Source: Aestuariivita sp. (GTDB lineage Bacteria; Pseudomonadota; Alphaproteobacteria; Rhodobacterales; Rhodobacteraceae). From it: a stretch of 32,250 bases of DNA. The notes beneath the pieces were generated by a model. The model did no database searches. It was given only the letters and a program-made list of their open reading frames with translations, and had not been told where the DNA came from. The stretch lies in the NCBI GenBank assembly GCA_026710045.1, contig JAPORU010000102.1, forward strand, positions 1-32,250. Direction: 5' to 3'. The position numbers and the translations under genes were made by a program. This document shows positions 8,704-17,229 of the stretch, in pieces (the first letter of the stretch is position 1; each line of letters opens with the position of its first letter).

Positions 8704-8924
8704 CGGCGATTGAAATGCAGAATGCAATCGTTTGGGACTGAGTCTAGATAAAGAGATTGCGCCTCATTATCCTTCGCTTCTTCTATCAGAAAATTATCCT
8801 GAAATGGAATGGCGTTCTTCATTCTGAATTACATCGGAGACATTTACAGGATTGATAAAATAGCCGTATACACGTTCTGAGTAAGGGTCGTTTTGACCGT
8901 AGAGTCCCTGAGTGAAAGATAAAT

Positions 8925-9359
8925 ATGACTCCTCAAGAGCGTGCTGAACATAGCGCGAAGGTAATGTGGGAACGTGACGCGGCCAGCAAGTGGCTTGGAA
9001 TAACACTTAACGCGATCGGACCCGGCACAGCGACCGTTTCGTTGAACATCGATGATCATCATTTAAATGGTCACCAAATCTGCCATGGCGGTTATATTTT
9101 TACATTGGCCGATAGTGCCTTTGCTTTGGCGTGCAACAGCTACAATAAATTAGCGGTTGCGCAAAATAATCAAATTGCGTTTCTGTCACCGGGAAAGAAG
9201 GGGGAGAAACTGATTGCGCATGCTGCCGAGAGGGTTCTTAATGGACGATCTGGAATATATGACGTGGACATTGTTAGTTCCGATGGTCGTCAAATTGCTT
9301 TGTTTCGAGGATTTTCGCGGACGATTTCAGGACAGCATTTTTTGGAACTCGAAACATGA
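8925..9359 (+). CDS. paaI: Hydroxyphenylacetyl-CoA thioesterase PaaI
   Basis: A hotdog-fold acyl-CoA thioesterase of the phenylacetate pathway, thought to rescue CoA from dead-end hydroxylated phenylacetyl-CoA. It has 144 residues, standard for PaaI. The catalytic pattern is present: N48, the HGG motif at H54-G56 (NGHQICHGGYIFTLADSAFA) and D63, the same spacing as the active residues of characterised PaaI. The C-terminal half (SPGKKGEKLIAHAAERVLNGRSGIYDVDI) is family-typical. Its stop overlaps the start of the ligase gene by four bases (ATGA), so the two are a translation-coupled pair. The other paa genes (paaABCDE, paaG, paaZ) are not in this window. Confidence 0.93.
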   Translation: MTPQERAEHSAKVMWERDAASKWLGITLNAIGPGTATVSLNIDDHHLNGHQICHGGYIFTLADSAFALACNSYNKLAVAQNNQIAFLSPGKKGEKLIAHAAERVLNGRSGIYDVDIVSSDGRQIALFRGFSRTISGQHFLELET

Positions 9360-10660
9360 AAGATATTGCCCCAAGTAAAGATGAACTCGATCCCATTGAA
9401 ATTGCTTCAATAGATGAAATCCGCGCTTTGCAACTGAAGCGCCTGAAGTGGTCACTTCAGCACGCCTACGATAATGTTCCATATTATCGGATCCGTTTTG
9501 GTTCGGTTGGACTACGGCCCGATAGTTTGGAGTCACTCGAAGATCTTGCCAAGTTTCCCTATACTACTAAGGAAGATCTGCGTAGAAATTATCCATTTGG
9601 CATGTTTGCAGTCCCGCGCGAGAAAATTGCGCGGATACATGCCTCATCTGGTACCACTGGACAGCCTACAGTTGTTGGTTATACTCGAAATGATCTTTCT
9701 GTCTGGGGCGATATTGTTGCTCGATCTCTTCGAGCTAGTGGATTACGTCCGGGTGATCTGTTGCATAATGCTTATGGTTATGGATTGTTCACCGGTGGAC
9801 TTGGGATTCATCTCGGTGCAGACGTTCTAGGCTTAGCAACGGTACCTATCTCAGGTGGCATGACACAACGTCAAGTCCGGTTGATCGAAGATTTCCGACC
9901 AAAGGGAATAACGATCACTCCTTCCTATATATTGTCAATTCTTGATGAATATCAGGTACAAGGCATCGATCCGAGAAACAGTTCTCTAGAAGTTGGGATA
10001 TTCGGGGCAGAGCCCTGGACAAACAAGATGCGCCTTGCGATCGAAGATGCCTTTGATATGCACGCTGTTGATATTTATGGTCTGTCGGAAGTCATGGGAC
10101 CCGGCGTCGCCAATGAATGCGTTGAAACTAAGGATGGGCTGCACATTTGGGAGGATCATTTCTTTCCGGAAATCATTAATCCCGAAACTGGAGATGTATT
10201 ACCGGACGGTGAATATGGTGAATTGGTGTTCACGTCACTTTCAAAGGAAGCTTTTCCAATAATTCGATATCGGACACGGGACCTATCGCGATTATTGCCG
10301 GGTACTGCTCGAATGATGCGAAGAATGGAGAAAGTCACTGGGCGGAGCGATGATATGATAATCTTGCGTGGCGTTAACGTCTTTCCAAGTCAGATTGAGG
10401 AGCAACTTTTGACTGTTGCGGGGCTCGCTCCGCATTTTCAGATTACAGTCACTCGCCCGCATAGTATGGACGAAATGAACATACTGACGGAAGCTTCGAT
10501 CAATGCCGCTGACGACATATCTCGAAAGAAAGCTCAAGAAGAATTAATTTATAAAATAAAGTCCAACATTGGGGTTTCGGTAACGGTTGAAGTGGTCGAC
10601 CCCGGGGGAGTTAAGCGTTCGCAGGGCAAAGCTATTCGAATAGTCGATCATCGACCATGA
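9356..10660 (+). CDS. paaK: Phenylacetate-CoA ligase
   Basis: AMP-forming ligase converting phenylacetate, ATP and CoA to phenylacetyl-CoA, the entry step of the aerobic hybrid phenylacetate pathway. The 434 residues match PaaK length. Motifs: P-loop-like SSGTTGQPTVVGYT (about 97-110), YGLSEVMGPGV (the aromatic/adenine motif), YRTRDLSRLLPG, the hinge region RSDDMIILRGVNVFPSQIEE, and a C-terminal KRSQGKAIR with the likely adenylation lysine at about 425. The start overlaps paaI by ATGA. It could also serve aryl acids close to phenylacetate, but the PaaI partner makes phenylacetate most likely. Confidence 0.95.
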   Translation: MKDIAPSKDELDPIEIASIDEIRALQLKRLKWSLQHAYDNVPYYRIRFGSVGLRPDSLESLEDLAKFPYTTKEDLRRNYPFGMFAVPREKIARIHASSGTTGQPTVVGYTRNDLSVWGDIVARSLRASGLRPGDLLHNAYGYGLFTGGLGIHLGADVLGLATVPISGGMTQRQVRLIEDFRPKGITITPSYILSILDEYQVQGIDPRNSSLEVGIFGAEPWTNKMRLAIEDAFDMHAVDIYGLSEVMGPGVANECVETKDGLHIWEDHFFPEIINPETGDVLPDGEYGELVFTSLSKEAFPIIRYRTRDLSRLLPGTARMMRRMEKVTGRSDDMIILRGVNVFPSQIEEQLLTVAGLAPHFQITVTRPHSMDEMNILTEASINAADDISRKKAQEELIYKIKSNIGVSVTVEVVDPGGVKRSQGKAIRIVDHRP

Positions 10661-10986
10661 TTTGATCAATTAATTGGGAACATAAATACCTGTTTGATTC
10701 CACTATCAATCTATGGGTATTGAACTTGTCGCGCTGCTTGACGAGACAGGGTTGGACGATGATTCTTTTGTTCTGTTGAGACAGTTGACATTTCTGACTT
10801 ACGTTTTGTTTGGTACTTATGTGACGCATCAAACTAGCACGTCAATTTAGAGGGCTCAATAGAGATTGCAAGGAATTTGGGTTGTCATTGTCCCGAATAA
10901 TATTTCGAGACGATCATTTCTTTTATATCGAGAACGCATTTATATAGTAAATGAGCGTATCTAGGAGTATAGGGGGGATTGCACCC
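10661..10986. other. Intergenic region before fabB
   Basis: About 325 AT-rich bases. A 45-codon frame at 10713-10850 (beginning MGIELVALLDETGLDDDSF) has a sensible composition but no recognisable family. A run of six G at about 10971-10976 lies upstream of the fabB start and probably serves as its ribosome binding site. In many alphaproteobacteria fabA precedes fabB; no trace of fabA is visible here. Confidence 0.4.
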
Positions 10987-12219
10987 ATGCGTAGAGTCGT
11001 GGTTACAGGTATCGGAATTGTTTCTTCCATTGGAAATACGAAAGAGGAGGTTGAAGCTTCGCTCCGAGTCGGACGTTCTGGTATTGAAGCCAGCGCAGAA
11101 ATGGCTGAACATGGGTTTCGGAGTCAAGTGGTCGGTACCCTAAATGTTGATCCAACCGAACATATAGGAAAACGAACCTTACGTTTCATGGGGCCGGGGG
11201 CGGCTTACGCATTTATAGCAATGCAACAAGCCATCAAAGACAGTGGCCTTGATGAGGCTGATCGTGTAAACTCACGCACGGGGCTCATTGCAGGATCGGG
11301 TGGGCCATCTACGTCTGCAATGCTTGCTTCACATCAGACTGTACTTAATACGGGTGGGACCAAACGTATTGGACCCTTTGCTGTACCCAAATGTATGTGT
11401 TCGACTGTATCTGCTAATTTGGCAACGGCTTTTGAGATTAAGGGAATAAATTACTCGATAACATCCGCTTGTTCGACTTCATTGCATTGTATTGGCAATG
11501 CGGCAGAGCAAATTATGTTTGGCAGACAAGATATTATGTTTGCTGGCGGTGGTGAGGAATTAGACTGGACCCTATCCTGTTTATTTGATGCGATGGGCGC
11601 GATGAGTTCAAAATATAATGACACGCCGCAAAAAGCGTCTCGTGCTTTTGATGCTGGTCGAGATGGCTTTGTTATCTCGGGCGGTGGCGGAATTATTGTG
11701 TTGGAAGAACTCGAGCATGCTCGGGCTCGTGGCGCAAATATTTACGCTGAAGTTACAGGATATGCTGCGACATCTGACGGAAATGATATGGTTGCTCCAT
11801 CAGGAGAGGGTGGAGAGCGTGCGATGCAACTTGCGTTGTCGACGTTACCAAAAGAACGTAGTGTTAGCTATATTAATGCTCACGGCACGTCGACTCCTGT
11901 TGGAGATGTGAGTGAAGTCGAAGCTGTCCGTCGAGTATTTGGAGAGAGTAGTATGCCTGCGATTAGTTCGACGAAATCAATGACTGGGCACGCTCAGGGG
12001 GCGGCGGGTGCACTTGAGGCTATATTTAATCTTATCATGCTGAAGAACGATTTTATTGCTCCTTCGATTAATGTTGAGATTCTTGATCCCGCATTGAAGC
12101 CATACGAGATAGCCACTCAATGCGTTGAAAATGCTGAACTGGATAGTGTGATGACTAATAGTTTTGGCTTCGGAGGTACAAATGGTTCAATGGTGTTCTC
12201 AAAATATCTGGCTGGATGA
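10987..12219 (+). CDS. fabB: 3-oxoacyl-[acyl-carrier-protein] synthase I (FabB)
   Basis: Condensing enzyme of type II fatty-acid synthesis, elongating acyl-ACP with malonyl-ACP; FabB is the isoform that also extends the unsaturated branch. From the ATG at 10987 it has 410 residues and begins [17 protein letters not shown], exactly the family start. A longer frame from 10951 exists, but the G-rich Shine-Dalgarno 9 bases before 10987 favours the shorter form. The catalytic triad is seen: C162 in [10 protein letters not shown], histidine in [11 protein letters not shown], histidine in [14 protein letters not shown]; the C-terminal [11 protein letters not shown] is typical. The stop overlaps fabI by four bases (ATGA), so both are co-expressed. 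Confidence 0.96.
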   Translation: MRRVVVTGIGIVSSIGNTKEEVEASLRVGRSGIEASAEMAEHGFRSQVVGTLNVDPTEHIGKRTLRFMGPGAAYAFIAMQQAIKDSGLDEADRVNSRTGLIAGSGGPSTSAMLASHQTVLNTGGTKRIGPFAVPKCMCSTVSANLATAFEIKGINYSITSACSTSLHCIGNAAEQIMFGRQDIMFAGGGEELDWTLSCLFDAMGAMSSKYNDTPQKASRAFDAGRDGFVISGGGGIIVLEELEHARARGANIYAEVTGYAATSDGNDMVAPSGEGGERAMQLALSTLPKERSVSYINAHGTSTPVGDVSEVEAVRRVFGESSMPAISSTKSMTGHAQGAAGALEAIFNLIMLKNDFIAPSINVEILDPALKPYEIATQCVENAELDSVMTNSFGFGGTNGSMVFSKYLAG

Positions 12220-13028
12220 GAAAACCAATGAAGGTTCTAAATAAGAAACGTGGACTTGTTATGGGGGTTGCCAATGAGCGCTCCATTGCATGGGGGATTG
12301 CACGAGCTTGTCATCAAGCTGGAGCCGAACTTGCGTTCACCTATCAGGGCGAAGCATTTGGCAAACGCGTTGCACCCCTGGCTGAGAGCGTCGGTTCTGA
12401 CATTCTCTTCGATATGGATGTAACAGATAAGGACTCACTCGACGCTGTCTTTACGTCATTAGAGACGTGCTGGCCGCAAATTGATTTTCTCATTCATGCG
12501 ATTGCCTACTCTGATAAGTCCGAATTGACAGGTCGGATTCTAAATGCCAGTCGAGAGAATTTTAGGCACTCGCTTGAAGTAAGTACTTATTCATTTATTG
12601 ATGTTGCACGACGGATTCATCCAATGATGGCGGCACGTGGTGGTTCATTGATCACCTTGACCTATCAGGGATCTAATCGAGTTGTTCCAAATTATAACGT
12701 TATGGGTGTCGCAAAAGCTGCCTTAGAAGCAACAACCCGTTATCTTGCTAATGATCTTGGCCCAGACAAGATTCGGGTCAACGCGATTTCTCCAGGTCCA
12801 ATGAAAACACTGGCAGGGGCTGCCATTGGTGGTGCGCGTAAGACCTACAAATATTCAGAGCGAAATGCTCCGTTAGGGTCAAATGCAACTCTTGAGGCGA
12901 TCGGTGGAACGGCTGTTCATTTGATTTCAGATGCGGGAGCCTTCACGACGGGAGAAGTTTTGCATGTTGATGGTGGGTTGCACGTTTTAGGAATGCCGCA
13001 ATTCAACCAACTTCAAACGAAGGTTTAA
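12216..13028 (+). CDS. fabI: Enoyl-[acyl-carrier-protein] reductase (NADH), FabI
   Basis: Reduces trans-2-enoyl-ACP in the last step of each fatty-acid elongation round; the target class of triclosan-type inhibitors. It has 270 residues. The FabI-specific cofactor loop [13 protein letters not shown] (about 17-29) and the catalytic YxxxxxxK (Y160 in [10 protein letters not shown]167) are present, with a second conserved tyrosine at Y150; [16 protein letters not shown] is the substrate-binding loop. The start overlaps the fabB stop; an internal ATG at 12228 is an alternative. FabB followed by FabI is the usual alphaproteobacterial order, normally preceded by fabA, which is missing here. Confidence 0.95.
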   Translation: MRKPMKVLNKKRGLVMGVANERSIAWGIARACHQAGAELAFTYQGEAFGKRVAPLAESVGSDILFDMDVTDKDSLDAVFTSLETCWPQIDFLIHAIAYSDKSELTGRILNASRENFRHSLEVSTYSFIDVARRIHPMMAARGGSLITLTYQGSNRVVPNYNVMGVAKAALEATTRYLANDLGPDKIRVNAISPGPMKTLAGAAIGGARKTYKYSERNAPLGSNATLEAIGGTAVHLISDAGAFTTGEVLHVDGGLHVLGMPQFNQLQTKV

Positions 13029-13131
13029 AGGGCTCGACAATCGTAGTTGAGATTTTCTTACGGACATCTTTCGAGTGTTCGTTCTTATTTTACATCCGCA
13101 TATCTTCTAATTTCGTTAACAGATTGAGCTT

Positions 13132-13162
13132 CTTGCAAAAATCGCCTTGCAAGCGGTTTTTT
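13132..13162 (+). terminator. Possible rho-independent terminator after fabI
   Basis: Stem CTTGCAA (13132-13138) / TTGCAAG (13147-13153) with an 8-base loop, followed after three bases by six T (13157-13162). It lies about 100 bases downstream of the fabI stop. The stem is short, so the call is moderate. Confidence 0.4.
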
Positions 13163-13192
13163 CTCGTTTCTTGGGCAATTTTATGAAACTGT

Positions 13193-13262
13193 GGACATGG
13201 GACGATCTTGTATAGGAAAGTGTAATTCGCACACAAAATATAGAGGGGATTGTCCCATGTCC
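13193..13262. repeat. Inverted repeat, 15-base arms, 40-base loop
   Basis: The arm at 13193-13207 (GGACATGGGACGATC) pairs with 13248-13262 (GATTGTCCCATGTCC) over all 15 positions as RNA, one of them a G-U pair. The loop contains a small GTGT/ACAC hairpin. It could be an RNA structure, a small mobile-element end pair or a protein site. No adjacent T-run, so it is not a standard terminator. Confidence 0.6.
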
Positions 13263-13972
13263 CTATCCCACACTCTATCCGATATCTGGAGCCGATTGCA
13301 AGTATCCATAATAGCGTACAACCCTCCCCCAAGATCGACTTTTCCGCGATTTTTGGGCTTTCTTTGAACGTATTAAAGAGTGATACCGACATGATCCACG
13401 GTTGGCGATGCGTTATCGCAGCCGCATCGGGCCTCTCGGACCGGGTCAAGGGGACCGCGAAGGTTGCTTGTCATCTGTTCTTCGGCATCCTTGCCCTCAC
13501 CGTCGATCAGCTCCTCCGTCTCGGTACCTGATCGCCCATCCATCTATACTGTCCTTGAACGTTTCGCCTTTGTGTGAGCGTGGCTTCTGTACATGGAGTG
13601 TGGGCGTTTTGGTGGATCGTAATTTTCGCCGATTTGGTAGGAAAAAGACCGGCAAGGCCTTGAAATTGTACTGAGGGACCTTATCTTGGGCTGCAGGATT
13701 TGTGCCATCTTGCCCTCTCCAGTTATTTTGCAAGCGGCTCAGATCAGATGAATCTCTCACTATGAGTTTGGGGTCGGTCAAAAGTCTGACGCTATTTTTG
13801 TATTAACGACTGAATAGAGATAATACGCTTTTGACGAAATCTAGATTTCATTTAAGGGACTGATTGTATTTGAATTTGTCCAGCGTGAGTATCGAGATCA
13901 GCTGACCAAGTTTGCTGACCTCATGTCGTGAAGAGTTCTGGATTACTTCTCAAAAATTATAATCGTCGGAAC

Positions 13973-14620
13973 TTAATCGCGAGCTCCAAAGATTGCTGAT
14001 CCTACGCGCACGTGGGTTGCTCCTAATTTAATTGCTGATTCAAAATCGGCACTCATTCCCATTGATAGAGCGTTTAAACCCGACTGATTTGCAATTTTTT
14101 TTAATAATGAAAAGTGTAAAGCTGGTTCCTCGTTAATAGGTGGTATGCACATTAACCCGCATATGGGTAAGTCCATCTTTTTGCATGCTTTAACGAAGCT
14201 TGCAGCATCCGTCGGAAATATTCCTGATTTTTGCGGCTCTTCTCCGGTATTGACCTGAATGAACAGATCAGGGCACGCACCTAATTCTTGAGCTCGTCGT
14301 GCAATAGACTCGGCTAATTTAGGGCGATCGACGCTATGGATTGCCTGTGCAAGCACCATTGCTTGTCTGGCTTTATTTGTTTGTAGAGATCCAACGATGT
14401 GTAGTTCAATGCTTTGAAAATTCTTTCGAAAATTTGGCCATTTCTGCCCGGCTTCCTGGATTTGGTTCTCACCAAAGATGCGATGCTCTTGTTCAAGGAC
14501 TGCTCGTATGCGCCCATTCGGCTGTCTTTTTGAGATGGCAATCAATTTGATTTCATCAGGATTACGTCCTGCTTTTGACGCGGCGGCGCGTATCCGAGAT
14601 TTCACTTTATATAGGGACAT
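13973..14620 (-). CDS. YggS/PROSC family pyridoxal-phosphate homeostasis protein
   Basis: A PLP-binding protein of the alanine-racemase fold (COG0325), involved in vitamin B6 and amino-acid homeostasis with no known catalysis. It has 215 residues, usual size. The PLP lysine is K31 in LIAISKRQPN. Further family motifs: FGENQIQEAGQKW, ELHIVGSLQTNKAR, SVDRPKLAESIARRA, FIQVNTGEEPQKSG, and the C-terminal LSMGMSADFESAIKLGATHVRVGSAIFG that binds the phosphate. It is transcribed from the minus strand, divergent from the recombinase gene that follows. In many alphaproteobacteria yggS lies near leuS; here the two are about 11.5 kb apart. Confidence 0.94.
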   Translation of the reverse strand: MSLYKVKSRIRAAASKAGRNPDEIKLIAISKRQPNGRIRAVLEQEHRIFGENQIQEAGQKWPNFRKNFQSIELHIVGSLQTNKARQAMVLAQAIHSVDRPKLAESIARRAQELGACPDLFIQVNTGEEPQKSGIFPTDAASFVKACKKMDLPICGLMCIPPINEEPALHFSLLKKIANQSGLNALSMGMSADFESAIKLGATHVRVGSAIFGARD

Positions 14621-14788
14621 AGCAACTCAACTGATTAGCAACGAAAGATATAGGATAGGCACGTACAGCATCAATCATTTTTAATGTGTGTATTGTTCGC
14701 CTTTTACAATCTGAGTTTATCTACCATTTAATTGTTGAGGTTACAGTTCGATCAAGTTTCATTTTAGATATCATAAAGGAGATACTAA

Positions 14789-16075
14789 ATGCCAGTGCGA
14801 ACCAGTCCACCGATGTCAGATAGAGATGTCGCGGGAGATCTGAGAATCGGTCTGCATCGGGTGGGACATGTCATGGGTTTGTGTATCAATGTAACTGCGA
14901 GTGGAACGCGTTCTTGGGTGTTTCGTTACACGCCTCCTCAAGCGCAGATTCGACTGAATGGCGCTACATCTGGTCGAAAGAAACCGAGGGCCATGGGTTT
15001 GGGTCGGTTCCCAGATGTCAACCTTGCGATGGCATCGAGACGTGCGGAAATCGCGCGTCGGCAATTAGCTAAGGGCATTGATCCTTTAACGGTAAGCAAA
15101 CAAACTCCAGATAATTTGATACTAACGGGCGCCACATCTGTTACTCTTGGCACTGTCATCGAAAGTTACCTTACGACAAAAGTTGAGGTGCCCGGATACT
15201 ATCGTAGTGAGGCTCATCAACGAAATTGGCGAAGAACGCTCGAGATTTACGTCATCCCTCATTTTGGGCATCTCCCGATAATTGATATTGATACCGGAAC
15301 AGTACTTGCAATCCTACATCAGAGAACGACTGGCAGAGATGGGACAAGTGGTTCATTTTGGTTTTTGAAGCCCAATACAGCGTCACGAGTTCGCGGACGA
15401 TTGGAAGCAATCCTGGATTGGGCGACTTTTCACGATCTTCGTCCTAATAGTAATAATCCAGCCCGCTGGAGCGGTCATTTACAGACAGCACTTGTTTCTC
15501 CCGAAAGGTTGCAGCAGGTTCAACACTTGGCTGCCTTGCCTTATGTCGATCTTCCGGAGTTCATGGCAAAGCTTCTAAATTTACAGAGTAATAGGGCCCG
15601 AATGCTCGAGTATTCCATCTTGGCTGCTTGCCGTGCCAATGAAGTTCGGTATGCCACTTGGCACGAGATTGATTTTCAGAAACGGGTTTGGGCAGTTCCC
15701 TCTGTTCGAATGAAAACAGGCCGAGCTCATAATGTTCCCTTGACAGACCGAATGATCGAGATTCTGCAGTCCCTGCCGAGAGAGACGAATAATCAACATA
15801 TTTTTGTTGGGGCGTCCAAGCTGGGTGCATTACCTGAAAAAGCAATGCGAAATGTCATTCGAGATTTAGGTTATGATGTGACTCAGCATGGTTTTCGAAG
15901 TACGTTTAGGGACTGGGCCGCTGAAACAGGAGCAGATTGGGTGGTTGCAGAATATGCACTCGCTCATAGCGTAGGGAACGCCACTATGCGCGCTTATCAA
16001 CGTAGCGATCTTCTCGAAGAAAGACGGAAATTGATGGCAGATTGGGCAGAGTATTGTCTTTCGAAATTTCCTTGA
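14789..16075 (+). CDS. Tyrosine recombinase / phage-type integrase (P4-like, DUF4102)
   Basis: Site-specific recombinase of 428 residues, standard for the P4/DUF4102 integrase group. The N-terminal arm-binding domain spans about 15-105 (SWVFRYTPPQ, MGLGRFPDVNLAMASRRAE); a core-binding SAM-like domain follows (about 120-215); the catalytic domain has R282 (CRANEVRY), K309 (RMKTGR), H367-x-x-R370 (QHGFRSTFRDW), H393 (LAHSVG) and the nucleophile Y403 (MRAYQRSDL). All six catalytic positions look intact. A good AAGGAG precedes the ATG by about 7 bases. Such integrases usually sit at a tRNA-bounded island end, but I see no tRNA or att repeat within several hundred bases, nor other phage genes. Its stop lies only about 135 bases before the mature part of a 5'-damaged porin. 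Confidence 0.92.
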   Translation: MPVRTSPPMSDRDVAGDLRIGLHRVGHVMGLCINVTASGTRSWVFRYTPPQAQIRLNGATSGRKKPRAMGLGRFPDVNLAMASRRAEIARRQLAKGIDPLTVSKQTPDNLILTGATSVTLGTVIESYLTTKVEVPGYYRSEAHQRNWRRTLEIYVIPHFGHLPIIDIDTGTVLAILHQRTTGRDGTSGSFWFLKPNTASRVRGRLEAILDWATFHDLRPNSNNPARWSGHLQTALVSPERLQQVQHLAALPYVDLPEFMAKLLNLQSNRARMLEYSILAACRANEVRYATWHEIDFQKRVWAVPSVRMKTGRAHNVPLTDRMIEILQSLPRETNNQHIFVGASKLGALPEKAMRNVIRDLGYDVTQHGFRSTFRDWAAETGADWVVAEYALAHSVGNATMRAYQRSDLLEERRKLMADWAEYCLSKFP

Positions 16076-16156
16076 AGCGTTAATGATCTGAGTTCTTTAG
16101 AATGAGAATAATACGGCTTAATTGGTGGGAATGTTCCGGAAAATAATGAAACATAG

Positions 16157-17128
16157 GTGCATGCCGCGTTAAATCTATTCATAGTCAATAAGCAGGCTAC
16201 GGCTGTGGTGGGTATGGCTGCGGCGGATGTGACGTTTGGTGGGCTTGGCCGATTTGGCGTTTACTATAATGAGGCTACTAAAGACGCTCCTCAAGGCGAT
16301 ACAAATCTCGAAAGCCGTTTGCGTCTTGAAATTAACATGTCCACCCAGAGCGACGCCGGCATTGAACTCGGAGGACGATTCCGTGCCCAGTATGACGATG
16401 CTGCAGGAACAACGACTGACCCGGCCGAGTGGAGCGGTGGGCGTCTGCACGCGTCTATGGGTCCCGTAAGGATTGAGGTGGGCAATGTTGCGGATGCGCT
16501 TGATTCAATGCCAGGACTTTATCTGCCGACAACGTCGGTCGGAACCGGCCTGAATTATATGGATCCGGGTATGGTAGCGATGGGCTTTAGAGGGTTTGAG
16601 AGCGATAAAGCTGGTGTTGTGAATGGGGTCAACTTTATTTATAGTATGGGTGACCTGAGTCTCCTTGTCAATTCGAACGGTGGAACTATGGCGGGGGACG
16701 ACGATGACCATGTTTCCGCGCATATTGCCTACAAGATTGGTAATTGGCAGATCGCACTGGCCGGTCTTGACGATTCTTCGGACGATGAAAAGAACATCCT
16801 TGTTGGAACGGTGACCGGTGATCTCGGCTTTGCCGGTGTTGGCCTGTCATACGCGAACAACGAGAACGCGGGAGGCACTGCTGCCGACCCCGACGATGTC
16901 GGCAAGGTACGTCTCTATGGTCATGTCCCGGTGGGCATGGCAACGGAAGTGGTCGTCTGGGGTGCCAATCAAAGTGATCCTGTCATGGATTCTACATATG
17001 ACGGTGGTTCCTTCGGCATCGATGTCGAGCATCACCTCGGTGGTGGTGTCACCGCGGTGGCCGGTGTCAGTGATTCAATCGGTGACAATTCCACCCAGGC
17101 ATCTGCAGGGATCTTCTTTAAATTCTGA
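16157..17128 (+). pseudogene. Porin copy A2, signal peptide lost (silent copy or pseudogene)
   Basis: An outer-membrane general porin of the Rhodobacter type, nearly identical to the intact porin at 29787-30746. Mature sequence begins at VTFGGLGRFGVYYNEATKDA and runs complete to the terminal phenylalanine in SAGIFFKF. The 5' end is different: only GMAAAD of the signal region is shared, and upstream the frame reads LNLFIVNKQATAVV from a GTG at 16157 without a ribosome binding site and directly after a TAG. An ATGAAA at 16146 may be the old start, now 65 bases from the GGT codon (45 in the intact gene) and out of frame. DNA identity to the intact copy is very high in the last third, including a 68-base identical run (16811-16878), and lower in the middle, where loop sequences differ. 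It would not be exported as it stands. Confidence 0.8.
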
Positions 17129-17147
17129 TTTCAGAAACGTTATTTAA

Positions 17148-17187
17148 GTATGAGAAGGGCGAGTCTTCGGACTCGCCCTTCTCATAC
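17148..17187. terminator. Bidirectional terminator hairpin between convergent porins
   Basis: A perfect 18-bp inverted repeat: GTATGAGAAGGGCGAGTC (17148-17165), loop TTCG (17166-17169), GACTCGCCCTTCTCATAC (17170-17187). The UUCG tetraloop is unusually stable in RNA. It sits 20 bases past the stop of copy A2 and 43 bases past the stop of the minus-strand copy B1, so it can end both transcripts. Related hairpins recur at 30772-30799 and 32233-32250. Confidence 0.85.
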
Positions 17188-17229
17188 ATTGTCAATATGC
17201 TTTTGCGATAAAACACCAAAAGCCTTAAT

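Larger units (their letters stand above)
13029..13972. other. Long region without a confident gene
   Basis: About 940 bases between fabI and the YggS gene, containing the terminator-like and inverted-repeat structures listed separately. Several open frames of 90-120 codons on both strands overlap each other and none shows a known domain. On the minus strand two protein-like frames run head to tail, 13497-13781 (starting MTDPKLIVRDSSDLSRLQNN) and one about 13380-13540 in another frame (containing TETEELIDGEGKDAEEQMTS), suggesting a frameshifted, decayed gene. A short + frame ending in YRDQLTKFADLMS at about 13928 also looks like the tail of a lost protein. I cannot name any of them. Confidence 0.35.

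Noticed and set aside
13402-13674. Open frames on the + strand in the gene-free region
   Set aside because: They overlap equally long frames on the other strand and show no domain; GC-rich sequence produces such frames by chance.
14621-14788. tRNA or att site before the integrase
   Set aside because: GTTCGATC near 14745 resembles a T-loop, but no acceptor stem, anticodon arm or CCA-side pairing can be built around it.
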